Assembly (NCBI GenBank): GCA_963921195.1
Contig: OY992540.1
Coordinates: forward strand, 195,857,640 to 195,921,639
Source of the DNA: Pegoplata infirma
Taxonomy: Eukaryota; Arthropoda; Insecta; Diptera; Anthomyiidae
Length of the DNA stretch: 64,000 nucleotides
Reading direction: 5' to 3'
Made by a program: the position numbers and the translations under genes. The notes under the pieces are model-generated. The model did no database searches. It saw only the letters and a list, made by a program, of their open reading frames with translations, and was not told the origin of the DNA. How positions within the stretch are numbered: the stretch's first letter is position 1; the number at the start of each line of letters is the position of its first letter. Below are positions 23,219-35,378 of the stretch, one piece after another.

Positions 23219-24395
23219 TATAAAAAATTGGAAAAAATTAAGTTTTTGTTTTGAAAACCCCCTTTTTATACTCATCGTTATCAAAAGTCTAAGGCCCTTT
23301 CAAAAAACTGTCTGAACCAGAATTATCCTTTCTATCCACACTTTCCAAAAAAAGTTTCCTGCTTGTGCCCGTTTTCAAAAATGGAATTTAAATAAAATTT
23401 ATAAAAAAAATGGAAATTTTTTTTTTTTTTTTAAAACTCATCATTATAGAAAGTTCCACGGCCTTTCAAAAAACTTTTTAGACCAGAATTATCCTTTGTA
23501 CCAGCAATTTCCAAAAAAGTTACCAGCTTGTGCCCGTTTTCAAAAATTGAATTTAAATAAGAGCTTTTAAAAAAATTGGAAGAAATTATTATTTTTTTTT
23601 AAACCCCCCTTTTAAACTCATCGTCATTAACAGTTCCACGCCCTTTCAAAAAACTGGCTATGCCAGAATTACCCTTTTTATCAGCACTTTCCAAAAAACT
23701 TTCCCGCTTGTGCCCGTTTTCAAAAATTGAATTGAAATAAGAGTTTATTAAAAAAATTGGAAAAGTTTGTCTTTTTTTTGAAAACCCCCTTTCAAAATAG
23801 TGTCTTGTTCAGAATTAGTCGTTTTAACCCCACTTTATAAAAAACTTACCCGCTTGTGCCCGTTTACACAAATGGAATTAAAATACCAAAAATTACAAAA
23901 ATTTAAAATTTTATAAAATTTTTTTTTTTTTTTGTAAACCCCGTTTTTAAACCCATCGTTATCAAAAGTTTCACGCCCTTCCAAAAAACTGTCTGGGCCA
24001 AAATTATCCTTTCTATCCCTACTTTCCAAAAAAGTTGCCCGCTTGTGCCCTTTTACGCAAATGGAATTGAAATATTAAAATTAAAAAAAAAAAAAATTTT
24101 AATGAACGCCCTTTAAAAAAACTGTCGGGCCAGAATTATCTTTCCTATCCACACTTTCCATAAGTTGCCCGCTTGTGACCGTTTTAAAAAATGGAATTGA
24201 AATAAAATTGGGCCAGAATTATCCTTTTTACCTTACTTTCCAAAAACGTGCTCGTTTACACAAATGGAATCGAAATACCAATAATTGAAAAAAAAAAAAT
24301 AATAAAAAAAAAATTGTGAAAACCTTTTTTTTTTTAACTTATCGTTATCAAAAGTTCCACACTCTTTCAAAAAACTGTCTGGACCGCCTAACCGG
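23219..24395. repeat. Degenerate tandem array, units ~130-190 bp
   Basis: The landmark GCTTGTGCCCGTTTTC (or close variants) recurs at about 23361, 23526, 23706, 23852, 24041 and 24171. Between the landmarks the order is fixed: AAACCCCCTTTT, CTCATCGTTATCA, CCCTTTCAAAAAACTG, CAGAATTATCCTTT. Spacing varies because of A/T-run length and deletions. Satellite-like, non-coding. Confidence 0.75.
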
Positions 24396-25087
24396 GTACT
24401 TTTTTTTCAATGTATTGAAAACAAATTTTAATACGATAAAAAAAACTATTTTTCGATTAACCGGGTTTTTCTCGTAACCGGTTTTTTGTGTATTCGGGTT
24501 TTAGGGTAACCGGGTTTCATTTTATCCCGTATTAATATAGAAAAACACTATGTATGCACTTTTGGAAAAACTTGAAAATTGTTAATTTATAAAATTAATT
24601 TAATTCAATTAAAAAAGGCACATTTTAAAAACTTTAGATTTGTTCATCTCCCTTTCTATTGATATTTTATAAGCAGATGAAAAAACGGACAATAGCGGGC
24701 AGGTCAGTCAGAAAGGTCAGAAAGCTAGCAAACCAACAAACATTTTGGCATCCTAACTTTTGATTATGTCGCGAACACATTTTGGAAAAACTATTTCAAA
24801 TGGAACAATTTTTCAAAATTTATATAAAAATATAAAAAAATCATCAAAAAAAATAGGAAAAACGAGCTGTTTACATGTTGTACTTCCCTTTGTCAAATAA
24901 ATTAATCCCCCCCCCCCCAAAAAAAAACAAGGTCCCACCTTAATAATGTATAAATTTGTTAGCTTTTTTGATTACTGTATATGGAGATTTTAACATACAT
25001 ATTTTATCTTTGATGGATCATTCAAAGAAAATGGGTGTACCGATTTTTACATATATTACAGATATTACAAAAGTGCATTCACGTTTT
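24396..25087. other. No gene seen
   Basis: ACCGGGTTTT-type words at 24395-24520, a C10 run at 24907-24916 and AT-rich DNA. No coding or RNA signal. Confidence 0.4.
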
Positions 25088-25862
25088 TAAACCCTCAACT
25101 TTAGTGATAGAGGGTAAATATAAGTTTGTCATTCCGTGTGTAACAACTCGAAATATCTCTCCTCGTTCGATTCTAAGACGATCTAGCGATGTCCGTCCGT
25201 CCGTCTGTCTGTCTGTTGAAAACACGTTAACTTTTGAAAGACTTTACGGAGGCTCCTGAAGTTTGGCATATATATTGGGCATTTACCTGGTCAGGTTGGT
25301 ATTGGAATCCAGCGAAATCGGTCCAGTGGTTCAAAAGTTATGAGCAAAATAATAAATTTCGGCAAGGATTTTTCCGAATTTACGAGATAAGAAACACAAT
25401 AACTTTTTAAAGGAAATTCTGAGGATGCTGAAGCTTGGCATATATATTTGTCGTTCCTTTTGGCTGTTTCGTATTGAATTTAAGTCAAATTGGTTCAGTA
25501 GTTCCAAAGTTATTAGCAAACCGTAAATTTCAGATTCGCCTCAACTTAAATTCACATGTTGAAAACCCTTTAAACATGTTTTAAAAACATTGATAAGTCA
25601 CAAAAATATTTTTACACTAAAAGAAAAAAAAAATAAACTCGAAAAAAATTTTACACTCAAAAAAAATTTTACAATAAAAAAAAATTTAGTAAATTTTTTT
25701 TTTCAAAAAGTAGTTAAAAAAACATTTTTTTACACAAAATTAAGTATTTCTAATCAAAAATGTTATTTTTTCACTCTAGAAAATATACTATAACTTAAAA
25801 AGGGCATTGTGGAGGGTATTCATAGATTCGGCCAGGTCGAATTTAACTTTTCTACTTGTTTT
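25088..25862. mobile_element. DINE-1/INE-1-like element, beta family
   Basis: It begins AAACCCTCAACTTTAGTGAT with its hairpin partner, then GTCCGTCCGTCCGTCTGTCT, the beta body, and ends TTAACTTTTCTACTTGT. A clean example of the family that abuts the GT92-A exon. Confidence 0.75.
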
Positions 25863-25919
25863 AAATTAAATTATTTTGGTTTTTTTAGTTTTGGCCAAAA
25901 AAACTACCATCTCGCCCCA

Positions 25920-26317
25920 GTGTGCTGTGGTTCAAAAGTTATAACCAAAACTGTGAATTTCAGATAAGTTTCACCTTAAATTCACGTTTTGAAACCCGTG
26001 AAACATGTTTTAAAACACAAAAATATTTTACAACGTATTTTGTCACTCCAAAATATTTTAACACTAAAAACAACCAAAAAATACACCCGAAAAAATTAAG
26101 TAAATTATTTAAAAAATTTACACATTAAAAAAAATTTAGCAATTTTTTTTTTTTTTTTTGAAAAATTACTAAAAAAATAGTTTTTTACACAAAATAAAAT
26201 ATTTCTAATCAAAAATTTTATTTTTTCACGCTAGAAAATTTACTATTAATTAAAAAGGGCATTGTGGAGGGTATTCATAGATTAGGCCAAGTCGAGTTTA
26301 ACTTTTCTACTTGTTAA
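25920..26317. repeat. DINE-1-like beta fragment (3' half)
   Basis: Starts within the body (GGTTCAAAAGTTATAACCAA) and ends GGGTATTCATAGATTAGGCC and TTCTACTTGTT, matching 25800-25862. Confidence 0.65.
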
Positions 26318-27279
26318 TATTTTTGTTGATTATTTGACGATCGTGATCTTACTACGATTTTACAATTTTCGTCTTCTAATTCTCAATGAAAGTAGAGTCG
26401 AATACGTATTAATAATTTAGCTTGGACATTAGATATTTGTCTCTTAAATTCCCTTTGCTACTTGTAGCATAGAGTTTTTATATTTGCAGAATAATCTTGA
26501 CGATGGTATCTGACAAGTTCCAAAACACATGTCGATTAAGTTTTGCAAAAATGACCAACACGAATAAATTTAAAACAAAAAAATAATTTTAAGAAAATTA
26601 TTCTATGAGAATATAATAGTTTTAATTAGTAAAGGAAATAATGACATCGAGGTAGAATAAACCTACTTAAAATATAATATTTTCAAGGTAGAATTAAACA
26701 ATTTTTATTTTTAAATAAAAGTTAATCAGAATTTTTGTAAAAAAGAATGAAATAAATGTAAAATTTTTTTGAAAAAATAAGGTTTTCGTTAACGTAAATT
26801 ACCGTAGCTCAGCTAATTTTTAAACCGATTATTAATCTTTTTGATTTGTTTAAAAGCTTATGCGCATATCGTGCAAACAAAACCATAAAATGGATAATCC
26901 GTTGTAAATCAACAAAGTTATAAATTTTTGAAGTTTTAATTAAATAAATTCAGTTTTTCAACACATTTTCTAATAAAAAATGCCTGCGAATTTTGTACGG
27001 AAGATTTGGGTGTACTTGCCAAAGCAAAGTTTTTTTAGAAAAAATAATGTTATATTACTTTGCTATTCCATGCAAAACGAATTGAAATATCAGTCGAGGA
27101 CGCCATAAAAAAACCAAAAGAGCTGTACATTTCGTAAGTGAGTGCAAAAATAAGTGCAAACAAGTGTTTTTACATTTTGGAGAGTATAAAAGATTCGACA
27201 CCAAAGAATATAACACTCTCACTTGTTTTATGTACATTTGATAAACAAATGGAAAGTTTTTATGCGAAAAGCTTAGACT
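26318..27279. other. Unassigned DNA with one dispersed repeat
   Basis: 26318-26980 shows no gene or known repeat. 26980-27165 is a copy of the repeat at 29355-29550 (CTTTGCTATTCCATGCAAAA, GTACATTTCGTAAGTGAGTG). The two copies flank GT92-B exon 1 in direct orientation. Confidence 0.45.
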
Positions 27280-27845
27280 TTGGTAAAAAAAAATTTTTTT
27301 TTTTTTTACGAAAAACCAAAATTATGTTAAAAAAATTTTAATGAACACAAAATTTTTGGTGAAAAAAATTTTGATGAAAAAAAGTTTTTGATGAATTTTT
27401 TTGATAAAAAGAAAAATTTTTTGATGTAAAAAAATTGATGAAAAAAAAAATTTTGTGGTGAGAAAAAAATTGATAATAAAAAACTTGATAAAAAAATTTG
27501 ATGAAAAAAATTTGATAAAAAATTTATGAAAAAAAAATTTTATGAAAAAAAAATTAAAAAAATTTATGAAAAAAAATGTGATGAAAAAAAAATGTGATCA
27601 AAAACAAAAAACAATTTGATGAACAAATTTTTGATAACAAAAAATTTAATGAAAAAAAAAATTTTGATGAAAAAAAAATTTGATGAAAAAAAAAAAAATT
27701 TGATGAAAAAAAATTTGATAAAAAAAATTGATGAAAAAAAAAGTTTGATGAAAAGAAAAATTGATGAAAAAAATTTATGGAAAAATAAAATTTGATGAAA
27801 AAAAAAAAAAATTGATGAAAAAATTTTTTTTTTGTTGAAAAATAA
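27280..27845. repeat. A-rich simple repeat, (TTTGATGAAAAAAA)n
   Basis: About 560 bp of loosely periodic TTTGATGAAAAAAA units of 12-17 bp. Ends near TTATTCACCAGCTGG. It lies 380 bp upstream of GT92-B exon 1. Confidence 0.8.
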
Positions 27846-28224
27846 TTATGTTACTTTTTATTCACCAGCTGGTGAAAAACTGTTTTATTCACCACTAGAT
27901 GAATTATTATCCAAGTTACAAACCCAAGTTTGAATTTGCCTATGAAAACCTCTACATATTTTTTTTTTCATTTTTGTAGCACTGTGTAGTAAATATTAAA
28001 TTTTTAATTTCAAAAATATGTAGCATATTCGTATATAAAATAAAATTGAAAATTTTTAATTTATAATTTTAATATGAGTTTTTCTCTTAGTGTATTTTAA
28101 AAAAACTATTGTTGATTTTGTTTAAAAAACAAATATTTAAAACATATGTTTTAAAAAATAATACAACTAAACAGTTTCGGCTTAAAAAAACATTCATTTT
28201 AGCTCGTTCATCAACAACATAAGA

Positions 28225-28369
28225 ATGCAGAAATATATTTTTAAAAATTACAAATCAATTGTTTTGTTTACAATTATTTTCATACTCGTAACAGTTTCTA
28301 TTTATTTAAATAGTGAACAATTTATATTTATAAAAAATTTGAATAATGTACGATTTGATAATAGAGCAG
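28225..28369 (+). other. GT92-B exon 1 (signal-anchor exon)
   Basis: 48 codons plus one base. MQKYIFKNYK precedes the hydrophobic segment, then a hydrophilic stem start. The terminal G completes GAA (Glu) with the AA that opens exon 2; copy A's main exon also opens with AA in the same phase. Donor CAG|GTAAGA is near consensus. Confidence 0.75.
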
Positions 28370-31300
28370 GTAAGAAATGAGTTTTAAAAGAAAAACTATA
28401 TTCCATTTTGAAGTTTTTCTCAAGCCCTGTTTTCGCATAACCGTATACGCTTACAATACAAATTTTAAATTATCCAAGCTAATTTTAAACTTGTATAATT
28501 ACACCTTACACAGTAAATTGCAATTGATCTAGTGATCTTAAATCTGATCGCCTAACTTTTTCATTACATCAGGTTTTTGAGAAAACACAGGTCAAAGTTC
28601 AGAAAAATTGACGTTTTGGATATTTTTGACAACCGGTACCGTTTTAAGCATTACAACACACACAGCATATGCCCGGGGCCGCGAGCCTAAGGGGGCCCCG
28701 AAATGCCATTAAATTCGCGTATACATACAACAAAAAATCTAATCAAATTACTAGGAAAAGTCTCGTCATCCCATTTTACCAATATTTGACAGTTTTCCTT
28801 GTTTTTTAACAAAATATTTTCGATCGAAATTTCCTTTTTTTTTTGTAATTTTACATTTTTTTTTGTAATTTTAAAAATTTTCAAAATTTTTTCCAAAAAA
28901 AATCTAGTAAATTTACGAGATTTCCTTGTAAGCTTAATTGCGCTAAAAAAGTTGTAAATTTACAATTTTATTAGTAAAAATCTTGTAAAATTACGAAAAA
29001 ACTGGTAATTTTAGCAAAAAATCTACACGAAACCTCCTTGTAAAAAAATTTGTAAATTTATAATTTTATTAGTAAAAAGCTTGTAAAATTACAAAATTAT
29101 TGGTAAAAAGCTTGTAAAATTGCAAGGAATTGTTGTCAAATAGGAGATAACAAAAAAAAAAGTTACAAACTTTTCTTGTGAGAATTTTTCTATAGGAGAA
29201 ATTAATCATAAATCTAAAGCCTCAAATTCATAGAAATCTTTCCGACATAAAAAGCTTCGATTGTGAAATATTTCAGAATCTGAAAAGTTGCAGATTCTGA
29301 GATTTTGAAAGACTAAAGTTCATAGAAGTTTTTACAAAATAAAAAAGTCTCAGATGCCTGCATATTTTGTACTCTTGCCCGAAACATTAAATCTTGATGC
29401 CAAAGCAAAGTTTTTTTTTTTTTTTTAAATAATGTTGTATTACTTTGCTATTCCATGCAAAACGAATTAAAATATCAGTCGAGGACCCCATTAAAAAACC
29501 AAAAGAGCTGTACATTTCGTAAGTGAGTGCAAAAATAAGGGCAAACAAGTAAGAAAGCTATATTCGGCTGTGACGAATCTTTAAATACCCTCCACCAATG
29601 TAATGATTTAAAAAACAAAACAGTTTGTTTTATTTATACCTCAGGAAATAAAAAAGTACCAAAAAGTGTTCTTTCGGTACTTTTAATAAAAGGTACTTTT
29701 TATAAAAGGTACTTTTAATGAAAGGAAATTTTTATAAAAGGTACTTTTTATAAAAGGTACTTTTTTATAAAAGGTACTTTTTATACAAGGTACTTTTTAT
29801 AAAAGGTACTTTTTATAAAAGGTACTTTTTATAAAAGGTACTTTTTATAAAAGGTACTTTTTATAAAAGGTACTTTTTATAAAAGGTACTTTTTATAAAA
29901 GGTACTTTTTATAAAAAATACTTTTTATAAAAGGTACTTTTTATAAAAGGTACTTTTTATAAAAGGTACTTTTTATAAAAGGTACTTTTTATAAAAGTTA
30001 CTTTTTGTAAAAGGTACTTTTTATAAAAGTTACTTTTTGTAAAAGGTACTTTTTATAAAAGGTACTTTTTATAAAGGGTACTTTTTATAAAAGGTACTTA
30101 TTATAAAAGGTACTTTTTATAAAAGGTACTTTTTACAAAAGGTACTTTTTATAAAAGGTACTTTTTATAAAAGGTACTTTTTATAAAAGGTACTTTTTAT
30201 AAAAGGTACTTTTTATAAAAGGTACTTTTTATAAAAGGTACTTTTTATAAAAGGTACTTTTTATAAAAGGTACTTTTTATAAAAGGTACTTTTTATAAAA
30301 GGTACTTTTTATAAAAGGTACTTTTTCTAAAAGGTACTTTTTATAAAAGGTAATTTTTATAAAAGGTACTTTTTATAAAGGAACCTTTTATAAAAGGTAC
30401 TTTTTATAAAAGGTACTTTTTGTAAACGGTACAGAATTTTCAGAAAGTACTTGTTCTAGAATGTTTTATTTCACTAAAGGATCCTACATTCTCAATTTCA
30501 AGTTTGAATAACCATTATTTCAGTAAATAAAAAAAAGTACCAAAAGTACTTTTTTACCCATTTTACTCCCGTAGAATCAACATTGGCGAGCCTTAGTGAA
30601 TCTTTTTTTCCGGAAGGTGAACCGACATTGCAAATTTCAATTTTCTAGTACCATTATTTAAGGAAATATAAAATGTAACAAAAGTACATGTTTTTACCCT
30701 TTTTATCCTATTAGAAACATCATTGGCAAAAACCCAGCCTTAGGGGATCTATATTCCGGGAATTGAACATACAGTCCAAATTTCAAGTCCCTATGATCAT
30801 AATATCAGGAGACTTAAAAAGTACCGAAAGTACAGTTTTTTACCCTTTTTACCCTCTTACCATTGGCAAAACTCCAGCCATAGTGGATCTATATTGCGGG
30901 AGGGTAACATACAGTCCAAATTTCAAGTCTCTATGACCAGTACAGTTTTTACCCTTTTTACCCCCAATTTTTTGGATCCAATGTTAGGGCCCATTAGGGT
31001 CCACACATGTGAAGAGGGCCGGCGATACTATTTTGAGTGTACACAAACTAAGAGTTAATTAAGGGTTATGTTGAAAACACCTAAGACTTTTTCCAGAAAT
31101 CCACTCATAACTTTTAAAATACTTAACCGATTTCAAAAAAAAATACATCAGTTTCTTCCTGGATAAATTCCGCAACTTTTGGTACCCCAAGCGTTTAAAT
31201 CGGTTCCGGATTATTGCCAAAAACGCGATTTCAACAGACAGAAAGACAGACGGACAGACAGACAGACAGACGGACATCGTTAGATCGACTTAAAATCGAT

Positions 31301-33769
31301 CAAGGATCATGAATATATATACTTTATGAGGTCATAAACCAATATTTTAATGTGTTACATACGGAATGACAAACTTATATATACACTCTATCACCAGAGT
31401 GGAGGGTATAAACACTTGAAATTTGGACCATTATTGAAGAAGTTATGAGTAAAAGAAGTTTGAGTAAAGGAACAAACTACCAATTTCTGAAAATTCTATA
31501 ATTTTTGAACTGGTCATCAAAAAAATCTGAATATTTACCACAAAAGAGTTTTCAAAGGGTACAAAAACTGTAAACAAATTGGGAAAATCTAAAAAAAAAA
31601 AAAATTCAAAGTGTCTGATTTGACATATACTCATATACTCATAGTGGATGAACTCGGTTTCATCCACTATGAGTTTTCAAAAATGCGGAAAATGATATTT
31701 TTTTTAAAGTTGACCCCAAATTTCTCAGAACCCTGATGGGAAAGTTTAGAGACCAAATTTTTGTGAACTATTGTAGTTAAGTGTATAAGGTCGCGAATTT
31801 TTTATGTTAAGTAGTGTTATCGGTGATTAATTTAAGTTTCGATAAAAAGTGAAGCCAAGTTAAATTATTTTAAGAATTAGTAAAGACACAAACCTTTTTC
31901 TGTTTTAGTCTCAATCACAGTACATGAGTAGTAGGATCACAGAGTTGCATTTGATGTGTGTAAGTATTAGTGACAGCACACGTTGTAACTTTTGACGTTT
32001 CATACAAAACGAAAACAAACATCAAAAATACATACACAAAAGCTCACACGTAGAGGCACACATAAAATAGGCAGCGATGATAATTCTGTACTAAAAACCA
32101 TGCCACCATATTGGAAAGTACGCAATTTGCACCATTGTTTACATACTAGTCTGTACTGTTGTCTCAATAAATTTTGACATTCAACAACAGGGATGCCAAG
32201 TAAATTTTATTAAACGTTGGTGCGTTTTAGGTTAAACGGGAAATGTTAACATATATGCGGTTATGCGAAAAACGGTTTTTTAATTGCCTTAATATAACAA
32301 AATTCTTAATATTTTTCAGAACCCAAAGCATCTAAAATTTTTCAACATATTTCAAAAGAAATCCCCTACTTACCTATAGAAGATTTAATTAATATTCAAT
32401 ATCGTAAAAGAAATTTAAATAATTCATGTGCCTGGTATCCCTCACTGACCGATGTTCAAATACATAACGATTATTGGCAAGAATTTCATAATAAGAATAT
32501 ATCTCATTATATATTTGGAGCGTATTTGGATAATAGACCTTCAGTTGTCAAAGATGATCCCATGGTACGCATTTTAACAATGATAAATTTTTTATCACCC
32601 AATGATACAGATTATGCTCAAACATATTGTCAGTTTTGGTATAAAGAACAATCACAACCGATTATAATGTTAGCTAAAGAAGTGCGTAGATTATGGCTCT
32701 ATGGTTGGGGTCATGATTCTCGAGACAATCATGGTCATTTCATATCATGTGCTTTGCCAAAGGAACATAAAAATTGGATACCCCGCACCGTATCTTTGGT
32801 ATCAAAACCCTGTGATAAAGCCACAAATAATGTTAAAGTCACATATTTGCCTTTGAAACATAATGAAATTAAAAAAGGATTTGCAGTTTGTGTTAAAGGT
32901 TTAGATTTTCCATACGTTGATTTGTCTCACCGTTTAGTGGAATATCTAGAAACAATACGGTTATTGGGAGCTGAAAAGATAATAATGTACAAGCTACAAG
33001 TTCATGCAAATATGACAAAAGTTTTAGAATATTATGAACGTTCGGGTTTCTTGGAATATCGGCCATTTAGTTTCACTTTGGAAGTTGGAAATTTACCAGA
33101 ATATCGTCATTTAGAAATGAAATACAATAATTGGCCACATGTTAAACATGAGGTGATACCCTATAATGATTGTCTATATCGTAATATCTATCAATATGAA
33201 TATGTGACAAATGTCGATATCGATGAAGTTCTCATGCCTTTGGGTAACTTTAGTAATTGGCGTGATCTGGCACAATATGGTGAAGGTATTCAAGATAAAA
33301 ATTGTAAAAAATTTGCCAGCTTTTGTTTTCGTTGTGTATATTTTCCACGTTATCCTGAAAAACCCCGATACTCCCAAGAAATACCCGAATATTTTTATAT
33401 GTTGCAGCATGTGGAACGTGTTAGAGATCACATAAGACCCGATTGGGTGACAAAATGTTTTTATAATACCGATCGCATTATAGCCACCCATAATCATTTT
33501 CCCTTTCATTGGTCATCGGATAGTTGCCGTAGTATTTCATTTAATGCCAGCGATGCTCAGATCAATCATTACCGTGAACCTTATATAAAGAAAACCCTGG
33601 ATGATCCGGTAATCGATACAAGTTTATGGCGGTTGAAGGATGAAATTATTGAACGTTCTATGAAAGTTTATGAAGAGTTGAATTTTTTTAAACAAGGTTT
33701 GTTTATCGAAATTAATAAATATTTTTTTTTGAAATGTTGTAATTTAATATTTTTTTTTTTGTAGATTAA
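28225..33769 (+). CDS. GT92 (DUF23) glycosyltransferase, copy B, three exons, 508 aa
   Basis: Complete split gene. Exon 1 28225-28369 (145 nt) encodes a short basic N-terminus and one hydrophobic segment at residues 11-28 (SIVLFTIIFILVTVSIYL), a type II signal anchor, and ends GCAG|GTAAGA. Intron 1 28370-32319 (3,950 nt, ending ATTTTTCAG) is filled with repeats. Exon 2 32320-33696 (1,377 nt) carries the catalytic domain; intron 2 33697-33764 (68 nt, GTTTGT...TTTGTAG); the last exon is two bases plus TAA at 33767-33769. Phases fit: 145+1377+2 = 1,524 = 508 codons. Motifs: GFAVCVKGLDFPYVDLSHRL (235-254), NVDIDEVLMP (346-355) with the Asp-x-Asp, THNHFPFHW and NHYREP. Expected role: Golgi transfer of a sugar to glycans; donor and acceptor unknown. 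The joining of exon 1 is inferred from phase and signal-anchor logic, and not from a transcript; the ATG has A at -3. Confidence 0.8.
28370..29354. other. GT92-B intron 1, first part: no element assigned
   Basis: AT-rich intron DNA. It contains AGGGGGCCCCGAAATGCC near 28690, a GC island, and degenerate TTGTAAAATTAC words at 28930-29120. Nothing coding is recognised. Confidence 0.4.
29540..31412. mobile_element. DINE-1/INE-1-like element, gamma family, inflated by a minisatellite
   Basis: Starts GCAAACAAGTAAGAAAGCTA, TATTCGGCTGTGACGAATCT, and ends with a GACAGACGGACAGACAG microsatellite (31238-31275), GATCATGAATATATATACTT and the hairpin CACCAGAGTGGAGGGTATAA. It spans GT92-B intron 1. A 16-bp minisatellite occupies 29676-30432. 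Confidence 0.7.
29676..30432. repeat. 16-bp minisatellite, ~47 units of GGTACTTTTTATAAAA
   Basis: Tandem GGTACTTTTTATAAAA with scattered single-base variants (for example TTGTAAAA, TTCTAAAA) and long runs of identical units around 30140-30320. The surrounding DINE-1-like DNA has isolated AAAAGTACCAAAAGTAC words that look like the seed. Located in intron 1 of GT92-B. Confidence 0.9.
31413..31628. mobile_element. FB1 fragment (right-arm end)
   Basis: Matches ~1850-2060 of FB1 (TTTGGACCATTATTGAAGAA, GAGTAAAGGAACAAACTACC, AAAGTGTCTGATTTGACAT). Confidence 0.7.
31637..31674. other. Perfect 16-bp stem, 6-nt loop hairpin
   Basis: ACTCATAGTGGATGAA, loop CTCGGT, TTCATCCACTATGAGT. It follows the FB1 end and lies in GT92-B intron 1. 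Confidence 0.8.
31675..32319. other. GT92-B intron 1, last part with a dispersed repeat
   Basis: 31955-32160 is a diverged copy of 16845-17040 in hAT-like element H1 (GTAACTTTTGACGTTTCATA, AAAAGCTCACACGTA). The rest is unassigned and ends at the acceptor AATATTTTTCAG. Confidence 0.5.
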
Positions 33770-33910
33770 GTGAAAGGGGGAAATTTTAAAGCTGGTTCTG
33801 CATATGGGTTGTTGTATAAGAAATTTGACAACAAGTTAAATTTGACTTGGCCGAATACATGGATATCCTGCACAATGATCTTTTAAATGAAATCAAGTTT
33901 TTAAAACGTT

Positions 33911-33916
33911 AATAAA
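33911..33916 (+). promoter_or_regulatory. Polyadenylation signal of GT92-B
   Basis: AATAAA about 140 nt after the spliced stop. Between them (33838-33882) lies a degraded DINE-1-like end (TTGACTTGGCCGAATACATG), so the 3' UTR may include transposon sequence. Confidence 0.5.
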
Positions 33917-34247
33917 AAATAATTAAAAATTTTGACTAGAAATATTTTATTTTAAGGGTTTGAGCTGCGCTGAGTCCGAATCTGTACTCAGAATTTCTCT
34001 ATCATATCAGGTTTTCGAGATATCTTAGTTTAAATTTTGAAAAAAAAACATGTTTTTCGCCATATTCAAGACGTTATAACTGCGCGAGTTCACATTTATT
34101 TATAAATCCTGATATGTAGTCTGAAAGTCCTATTTCATACCTTTAAAATAGATGTTTAGCCTCTGTTATATCTTGTTTCTTCTCTGAGATATCTTTACAA
34201 GAAATTTAACAAATTTTAGGTTTTCGCTTAATTCACGGTATTTTTCC

Positions 34248-34643
34248 TATGAATGCAAATTTGCTACATTTCGCCTTTATTTTACGACGAACTTATAAAA
34301 TTCTTAAATTCCTAATTAAAAACAAGTAAGAAAGTTATAGTCGGTCAAGACCGACCATATGATACCCTACACCAGTGTTTTCCCGAAAATGGGTCCCAAG
34401 TCTAAACATGGACCGATTGGATCTGCCTTTTGTTAGATCTTTATTTATGAATGCAAATTTGCTACATTTCACCTTTATTTTACGACGAACTTATAAAATT
34501 CTTAAATTCCCAATTAAAAACAAGTAAGAAAGTTATAGTCGGTCAAGATCGACCATATGATACCCTACACCAGTGTTTTTCCGAAAATGGGTCCCAAGTC
34601 CAAACATGGACCGTTTGGATCTGCCCTTTGTTAGATCTTTATT
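34248..34643. repeat. 198-bp tandem duplication
   Basis: Units 34248-34445 and 34446-34643 differ at roughly eight positions. Each contains the end of the foldback arm (GAATGCAAATTTGCTACATT) joined to the start of the DINE-1-like element (AACAAGTAAGAAAGTTATAG), so the duplication happened after the DINE-1 insertion. Confidence 0.9.
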
Positions 34644-35378
34644 TAGTGTAGAAAACACTCAGATCAAATTTTTGTGGAATTGGTTTATTTTTTTTCCCAA
34701 TAGACCGATTTAACTGAATATCGGTGGAAATTTTTATATGGGGGACTAAATTTCAATTATATTTCGATTTGATTAGGTTACTAAAGTACACGCTTAACAC
34801 CTAAAAATACAATTTTTTTCAAATATTTTCATTTTCATGAATTTTGAGGGAATTATGTGAATATCGGGAGGGTGGTTTGTATGGGGACTACCAGAAGGAC
34901 TGATCCGATTCCTTTGAAATTTAGAATGATGATTCGTGCATACAAAATTTGATTACCTGTTAAATTTCAAAGCGATATCTATTATAATACATTTATTAGA
35001 GTCATTTAAGCCGAATCCAAAGGGGGCGTTTGTATGAGGGCTAGGTCTTAACATGGACCGATTTTCTTCAATTTCAATAGGCTTCCTCCTTGTGCCAAAA
35101 GATGCTTAAGTTTCAAATTTCAAGTCAATTGATTTAAAATTGCGACCTGTATCGTGCTTAAACCGATAGATGGACATACGGACGGATGGACAGACAGACA
35201 GACGGACGGACGGACGGACAGACGGACAGACGGACGGACGGACATAGCTAAATCGACTCAAAGTAATTCTGAGTCGATCGTTATACTTGAAGGTAGGTCT
35301 AGACCAATATTTCGGGTAGTTACAAACATCAGCACAAACTCATTATACCCTGTACCCCAGAGTGGTGTAGGGTATAAA
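34502..35378. mobile_element. DINE-1/INE-1-like element, alpha family, inverted
   Basis: From GTAAGAAAGTTATAGTCGGT to the hairpin CCCCAGAGTGGTGTAGGGTA, with a long GACAGACGGACGGACGG microsatellite at 35185-35245. A second partial start (34321-34445) lies in the tandem duplication. Confidence 0.75.

Noticed and set aside
29676..30432. CRISPR-like regular array
   Set aside because: Units are continuous 16-bp tandem repeats without unique spacers, in a eukaryotic intron; it is a minisatellite.
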